Of a stretch of DNA of 64,000 nucleotides, positions 58,501-64,000 are shown in pieces (the first letter of the stretch is position 1; every line of letters starts with the position of its first letter). The notes beneath the pieces were generated by a model. It was given only the letters and a program-made list of their open reading frames with translations, ran no database searches and had not been told where the DNA came from. Location: assembly GCF_963662255.1 (NCBI RefSeq), contig NC_085050.1, forward strand, positions 6,050,834 to 6,114,833. The letters are read 5' to 3'. Both the position numbers and the translations under genes were made by a program. The DNA is from Cinclus cinclus. Its lineage: Eukaryota; Chordata; Aves; Passeriformes; Cinclidae.

Positions 58501-61500
58501 ACGCCGTCAGCAGCAAAGGATGGGAACTCCATGGCTGCAGCCAGGGTTCAGCCTGTTTTTACCTCCCTGGCAGCTGTAGGTGAAGCAGCAGGTGCTTTCC
58601 TGGGATTTTGCCTTGCTAAGCAGCTGTAGAAATGTACCCAGCCTGCAGGGCCTGTGTGCTGGGCTCTGCTCCCACAGCACTGCTCAGCTGTGAGCACACA
58701 CGTGCCCCAGCCCTGCAGGGTCAGACACCAGGGACACTCCCAGATCAGTGCCTTGGGAGGGATAGCTGGGCACTCTGCTCTCCTGGGCACCCCCTGGCAT
58801 ATTATGGACCAGTTCTGGAAGGTGGGGATCTCCTTCAGTAACTGCTGCACACAGGAAATTGGTGGGCTCAGCACGTTTTTACTACATCTTTTTGCTTTGT
58901 TCATTTAGCAGGAGACGGAACTGCCATAGAGAAACCCTGGACATTAATTTCCAAGAGAACCCGAGTGGTGCTGAGCAGCTTAATGTCTGGATTCAGAAGG
59001 GGAAGGTGTTTCTGCCTAGGTAGCGTGTGAGGCAGCTCTGTGTCAGCAGCACCCAGAGGATATTGGAGAAGGGCCTTTATGCAAAACAAACTTACCCCTC
59101 TCTGCTGCCTCCCCTGATGCCTCTGATGGTGCAGAATGGTGCCATGTGCCAAAGGGTGTCTTCACTGGAGAAGCACTCATCCATCACTGTTGCAGTCCCA
59201 CGGCAGGGCTCTACAGATATGTAGTGAAATAAGACCCAATGAATGCCTGTACATGAGAGACCTGTGATGATATCAACATTTTGTTCTTTCTGTAGCCCAG
59301 CTTCAGGAGATCCAGCTACCATTGGCTTGCCAGGATGTCTTGAAGCCTCTGGCATATATGAAGGTGCTGAATTATACTGTGGTACTTTGTAAACACAGTA
59401 GTAAATTCCAGTCTTGTAATAATTATCATGGTGCTTGATATTTGCATCAAAACACTGATTCCAGAGAGTACTGCTTGAGCAGAAAGTTATTAATATAAAG
59501 ATGATAGGTAATAAAATGGGAATATTTACATCACTAAATGAACAGAAATAAAACCTTATCGTGTTTGTCCTAGAGCTGTACACTACTGAGAAGTGCATGC
59601 TGTATCTGCAAAATTCACAGCAGGAAAAGAGTGAGGGAAGATTTTTATTCCTGTTCCTGAGAAAGCTGCTGGAGGAGCTAATGAAGAGCTGCAGTAATGT
59701 TTTTAGGCAGAATGGCTCTAAGAAATGCACCCTTTTCAAAATGTCATAAAGGTCTGCAGATAGATCCTGTGACAGGGACTGATCCAACAATTCCTCAGAA
59801 TGAAAGGTCAGTCAAAGGAAAATGGCATTTAGGAGGACCAAGCTTACCACTGACCCAAACATGTGACAGATCCAGAGGCAACTCTGGTGCCATCAGGAGC
59901 ACTGCTTGTGCAGCCTGTCCCAGAGAAGCACATGACGTGACTGGGAAACTATCTGATCCCTCCAGGTCTCAAAATTCATCAGGAGTCAACATGAATGTCG
60001 GAAGGAAAGGGATTTTGAAGGAGCCTACAGCAGGATTCCAAGTTGGGAGGAGGGTGCTCTCTCTCCACTGTCCCTGCTTGCCCTGCACCAAACTTTTTTC
60101 CCCCAGTGCTAATTATAGAACTGTTTTTGTAATTTGAATATGCATGAAGTAGTATCCTGGCTTACAAGTAGGTTGCAGTGAAACTATTCTTAAAGTTTGA
60201 CTTGGTTTGATAGGGCTGTGGGTCAGAAAGAACCTCTCCAAGGTCCAGCCCAGGATTTAAGCAAGTCTGTGGACTTGTCTGGGCATTTCAGCTCCTTTGC
60301 AGGGAGTGAGGGCACCATGTAGGGAAATGTAACAGAATTTGGGGGTGGATTCTCACCCAGTATTTGTGAATTCTGCCTTATCAAAGCCAACACACAGAGC
60401 CCCTCTTCAAGGGTGAATTTTCACTTTAAAATATTCAGCAATGCAATTTGTGTCAGACCAGCATTCAAAAGGTCTTGGGGTTATCTCTGAATCCACAGAG
60501 ATGGTTGGAAATCTCACAAGGTGAAGAACATAAGGGTGGTTTGGAAGTTTTAAAAACACCTGGAAAGGCAAGATTTCTCATGGTGTTTTGCCAGTTCCCT
60601 TGGAGTGTGGGAGGATGCCATCACCTCTGAGATGCTGTCCCACAGGTGACTGTGGAAGATGTGAAGGGGGGGGATGTTATCTTTGCCTTCTTTGTTATCT
60701 TTGTTTTCTCTGACTTTTTCAGAATAAGTGCTCTCAAGGTCCTTACTTTGGGTCATTAGAAGTTCATCAGAATCTGAGTTTGTCTAAGACCCATTGATTT
60801 AACCAGCCTCTTAGTTAAACTCTAATAAGGTTGAGCTACTTCACCACTCTGTTCTCAGCTTGAGCAGCATCTTGTTTTCACCAGCAGAGCTGCAAAATTC
60901 ATGGGTGCAGTTTAACATGAGTAACTGCTACAGCAGCTCTGGGGTCATTCAGGAGCTGGACTGTTTGTACAGCCTTAGTCATGCTGAGGAAAAATCAGGC
61001 AGACTTTGGAATAATAGGAATTAGTCATGAGGAAGTGCAAATACGAGCTTTGTAGTTTATCCCCCGTTGGTCCAGTCCTGCAAAGCACTAGGAGCAGGAG
61101 TAAAATATGAGGGAACAGTTCCAAATCCCACAAACATCTTGTGGGTTTTGGGTGCAACTCAGCATCTGCAATCCTTAGGAAAACATTTTGTCCTTGTGCA
61201 AGAACAGGGCACTCATTATCACACCCATTAATAGACTATTCTGGGAAGAGCACTGCTATTGCAATCTGTGTAGAGAACTTGTGCAATTAATGAAAAGGCA
61301 GAAAAGGCAGATGCAGGAAAAAGACTCTAAACTTTTCAGAGCCTTGGGGAAGAATTTCAGTTGGAATTCAGCTGTGGGACTGTTCCCACTGTTGGAGTCT
61401 TTATCTCTTCTTTCTTTTTCTGATTGTTGGCCTGTCCAAGTGCATCCTGTTATCATGTGGCAGTGTTTTTACTCTGACATTCCAGGGACACTCTCCTTTG

Positions 61501-62150
61501 TGTGAAATTATCACCTTTTACAAAGAGCAAATATTTGTCAGGTGGGTCAAACCGGCAGGGTTGCTAAGGAAGTTTATAAAAATATCCTCTTTTGGACTGT
61601 AAGCAATGTTAACGTGTCAAGCTAAGCTGTATCATTTACTGAAGCGCTACTCAATGAATGTTCTGTGTTCAACAACTGCAGGCTTATGTGTCTCTGATAA
61701 AGCCCATCTGGTGACTATTAAAGGGAATTACTGTACATATAACATGAAAGGATTAAAACATTTGGGGATGGGGGGGCAGAGTTTTGTTGTAAGTGCCACT
61801 GCTGTTACTAATTTTGCCTTCAGGTGTTAAGTTTAAAACAACTACAAGTTTCTTTACCAAATAAAGCAGAACAGTTTGTGTATGGGGCTCCTTCCTGTGA
61901 TGGCAAAATGCTGGAAATTTTGGAAAAGCAATAGAGCCTCAGAACCGGGCTTCCCTGGTGGGTTAGCTTGAGCTGCTGCTGATGGCAAGGGCACAGCTTC
62001 AGGTCTTGCTGTATCCCTCTGTAATTGCTGACATTTTCAGCCTTGGTTGTAAGTGATTTTTGGTAAGCACCGTTTATTCTGTACAGCAGTCAATGTAATG
62101 GCCAGACTGATGACTCGGCTTTGAATCAGTGCTGTGTCAGTGGCAAAAGT
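55526..62150. other. Last part of the FGFRL1 intron before the Ig1 exon
   Basis: No exon other than the one at 62185 is recognised. Noted content: an AT-rich block with TEAD-like sites (56170-56420), the longest open frame of the window (232 codons, minus strand, 59092-59790), and an octamer ATTTGCAT (59440-59447) inside that frame. I found no signal-peptide exon with a phase 1 donor here. Confidence 0.6.
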
Positions 62151-62184
62151 CGTAACTGCTGTTCCTGTCTCTGTTCTTTCCTAG
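62151..62184 (+). promoter_or_regulatory. FGFRL1: 3' splice acceptor of the FGFRL1 Ig1 exon
   Basis: The intron ends with a pyrimidine-rich run (about 62158-62182) and AG at 62183-62184. A plausible branch point is the A at 62155 in the context cgtaact, about 29 bases before the AG. The acceptor leaves a phase 1 junction, splitting a glycine codon with the upstream exon. The branch point is an inference from spacing and motif. Confidence 0.85.
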
Positions 62185-62457
62185 GCCCCCCAAGGATCTC
62201 TGATAAAGTGATTCACCGCCAGTCCGTGAGGCTGGGCAGGACCATCAAGCTCCTGTGCCCAGTGGAAGGCGACCCCCCACCCCTCACCATGTGGATGAAG
62301 GATGGACGGACTATCCACAGTGGCTGGACGAGGTTCCGAATCCTCCAGCAAGGGCTGAAAATCAAGGAGGTGGAGAGCGAAGATGCGGGGACCTACATCT
62401 GCAAAGCCACCAATGGCTTCGGCAGCACCAACGTGAACTACACCCTCATCGTCATCG
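62185..62457 (+). CDS. FGFRL1: FGFRL1 internal coding exon, first Ig domain (partial gene)
   Basis: This exon encodes the N-terminal immunoglobulin (I-set) domain of FGFRL1, a single-pass cell-surface protein that binds FGFs and heparan sulphate but lacks the tyrosine kinase domain of FGFR1-4. The 273 bases give 90 whole codons plus a glycine codon split at the 5' end and one base at the 3' end, so both introns are phase 1. The two domain cysteines are at exon residues 24 and 72, the core tryptophan at 36, and the DAGTYIC motif at 66-72 marks strand F. A glycosylation sequon NYT is at 84-86. The segment from [10 protein letters not shown] through [10 protein letters not shown] and the later CKATNGFGS match FGFRL1 rather than the kinase FGFRs as I remember them. 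The acceptor is tttcctag at the 5' edge and the donor is gtgagt at the 3' edge. The signal peptide exon, Ig2, Ig3, membrane segment and tail are outside the window or not found. Confidence 0.93.
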
Positions 62458-62466
62458 GTGAGTAGA
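62458..62466 (+). promoter_or_regulatory. FGFRL1: 5' splice donor after the FGFRL1 Ig1 exon
   Basis: The exon ends ATCG and is followed by gtgagtaga, a near-consensus U1 donor. Reading through it hits an in-frame TAG two codons later, which supports the boundary. The junction is phase 1, compatible with the next FGFRL1 coding exon. Confidence 0.88.
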
Positions 62467-64000
62467 GCTGCAGCAAAGCCAGGCCTCACCTGCTCTGGGG
62501 TGACAGAGAGAGAGCTGACTTCCATACAGCTGTCAGTGACTGCAGATTTGCTTTGCTAATCATTCACTGACCTCCACTCTTAGCTGGCCCCTTCCAGTGT
62601 TTGAGGATTGCCAGAGCTGGCTGTGCTGCTGCGCATCTTCTGCTGCAGCCGGCTGCAGGCAGATAAGATTGCAGAGTGCCAGAGGTTACACATAAACAGA
62701 AATGATGCAATAGCCACTGGGGTCCAGATCACAATGAATTCCACACAGGAAAGGCTGTGTGATAAGGAGAGGTCGCATTGATCTTTATGGTTGCTGTTGG
62801 AACAGGGTAGCTCTCAAAACAAATGTTGGAGCACCCATATAAAAACATACAGCAGGGAGATCCATGTGCTGAGCTGCTGGATGTTGGATGAAGCATGGTG
62901 TCTTTAGGAATAATATTATTTGGGTTGAAACAAAGCTTTGAGCTGGCATGTAACCCAGGGATGCTGATAAATCTTCTTGAGGGAGGCAAGATTTAAAAAG
63001 CTTCAGATGCTGTCTCAGTGACCATGGGTTCACTGGAAATGCTTTTGGCTATCTTCAAAAGGCTTGGCCCAGCAATGAGATTTTGGGGCCACTTGCTGAC
63101 TCCCAAAGACATTTTTCTGCATACTCAGAGATTCCTCTGCAGGGGCTGCCACAGAAATGTTCTCAGTGGTGCTTGGCTGGGAGAAGGAAAAGAGCTGGGT
63201 GAAAATCAGTGTGCTGGAAGATGCTGAGGGAGCCAAGGGGAAGGCTACAAAGCAGGGGGTGAAATCAGATATCCTGCTCACCTCTTGCCTGATCAGCATC
63301 CTGAGCATCTGGTCTACAATGATCTGTTTCTCTGAGATGGTGGAAGTGAGGACAGAGTTTAGGGCAGTTTCGAGCTGCCTACTGGTTGGCTCTTGGCCTG
63401 GTTTTGTTCTATTTCTCCTTTTTCCTGTTTGCAGCAGGAGGGGAATCTGCTGCAGACTCAGGGCATGTAGCAGACACTCGGTGCTGCTAGATGGAGGATT
63501 ATCACCCGATAACAGGGTGATTCTTGGAGAATAGAAAGGGACCAGAATGTAAATATCTTATCTGGAAAGAGATGCCTCTGTGAGGGAGCCCCTCTGGTGA
63601 CTCCTGTAGCATCTGTTGTCCTATAGTTTATGTAGTTTGAGGATTTGGTTTTCCTTGTTCACCTCCTTCTTAACATTCATCCATTTCTCTATGGTACACT
63701 GAACAAACAGGGTGAAGTAGAAATAGTTTTACAGAGTCATGTCTATACAGACTCCTTTTGTATGTGCTTTCCAGACTCTTTGCTGTGGAGAAGAGAATGC
63801 TATAGGACTGACTGCTTCAGTCCAGCTTGTACTTTTGCATTATGTGGAGGTTGCCAAAGTCTTTGATCTCCTGTGTCATCCTGTATCTTCTATAAAGCTC
63901 AAGCCAGATCTCATTGTTCCAGGGCAGAGGCATTGAGGTATCTAGAAGTCAAAGAAGGCTGTGCCTATTCCTGGTAGCACAACAGAAGCAAATGAAAGCA
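62467..64000. other. Start of the intron following the FGFRL1 Ig1 exon
   Basis: No further exon is recognised. The next FGFRL1 coding segment (the inter-Ig acidic linker and Ig2 domain) does not appear. The 125-codon frame at 63157-63534 has no Ig features and no flanking splice sites in the required phase. No repeats are recognised. Confidence 0.65.

Noticed and set aside
58785..58805. Possible CTCF core ('gcaccccctggca')
   Set aside because: The core matches the motif only in part, and short GC-rich words of this type are common.
59697..60137. 146-codon plus-strand frame near the end of the intron
   Set aside because: It has no signal peptide, Ig feature or donor in phase 1, and no recognisable domain.
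60190..60260. Possible CR1 remnant ('gggtcagaaagaacctctccaaggtccagccc')
   Set aside because: Only one short phrase resembles CR1, and neither flank continues the element.
1..64000. CRISPR arrays, operons, tRNA or rRNA genes, intact retroviruses
   Set aside because: None is present by eye. The sequence is vertebrate intronic DNA, and the only tandem arrays are microsatellites.

Overview
This window looks like vertebrate nuclear DNA, most likely from a bird. It has one recognisable protein-coding exon with canonical splice sites. CpG is scarce, long stretches hold no reading frame I can recognise, and the dispersed repeats are CR1-type LINE fragments with avian-style 3' ends. My rough estimate is that repeats cover well under 10 percent, which suits a bird better than a turtle or crocodilian. 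I cannot resolve the order or species.

The coding exon lies at 62185-62457 on the + strand. It encodes the first immunoglobulin domain of fibroblast growth factor receptor-like 1 (FGFRL1). The exon starts and ends in phase 1, as is usual for Ig-domain exons. Everything upstream (1-62184) is therefore 5' intron of FGFRL1, possibly grading into 5' flank further left. The bases after 62457 begin the next intron. I could not find the exon carrying the signal peptide in this window.

Region by region: 1-15.8 kb is unique intron-like DNA with short T-runs, a GT microsatellite, pieces of a very old MIR-like SINE and a GC-richer, CpG-enriched block near 12.7-13.6 kb. 15.8-18.0 kb holds two avian CR1 fragments. 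18.4-34 kb is mostly unique sequence with several blocks that read like conserved non-coding elements, two copies of an old palindromic repeat, one CR1 fragment and an odd splice-acceptor-plus-ORF at 26.8 kb. 34-45 kb has a 115-bp AGGAG purine satellite, a CR1 tail and further old SINE fragments. 45.3-46.7 kb is a mosaic of one younger CR1, a roughly 0.7-kb ancient amniote repeat and an ancient CR1. 46.7-62 kb is mostly unique, with a compound microsatellite at 52.2 kb, an ancient CR1 at 55.2 kb and AT-rich enhancer-like blocks. 62-64 kb contains the exon and the start of the following intron.

Most open reading frames here look like chance readings of intron DNA. I see no tRNA, rRNA, CRISPR array, intact transposon, retrovirus or second gene. 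I found no convincing undescribed system. The best leads are non-coding: the palindromic elements, a near-consensus CRE-type MARE, the nested ancient repeats and several enhancer-like blocks inside a 5' intron that is long for a bird gene. Family names for repeats and the FGFRL1 call come from memory of those families; no search was run.
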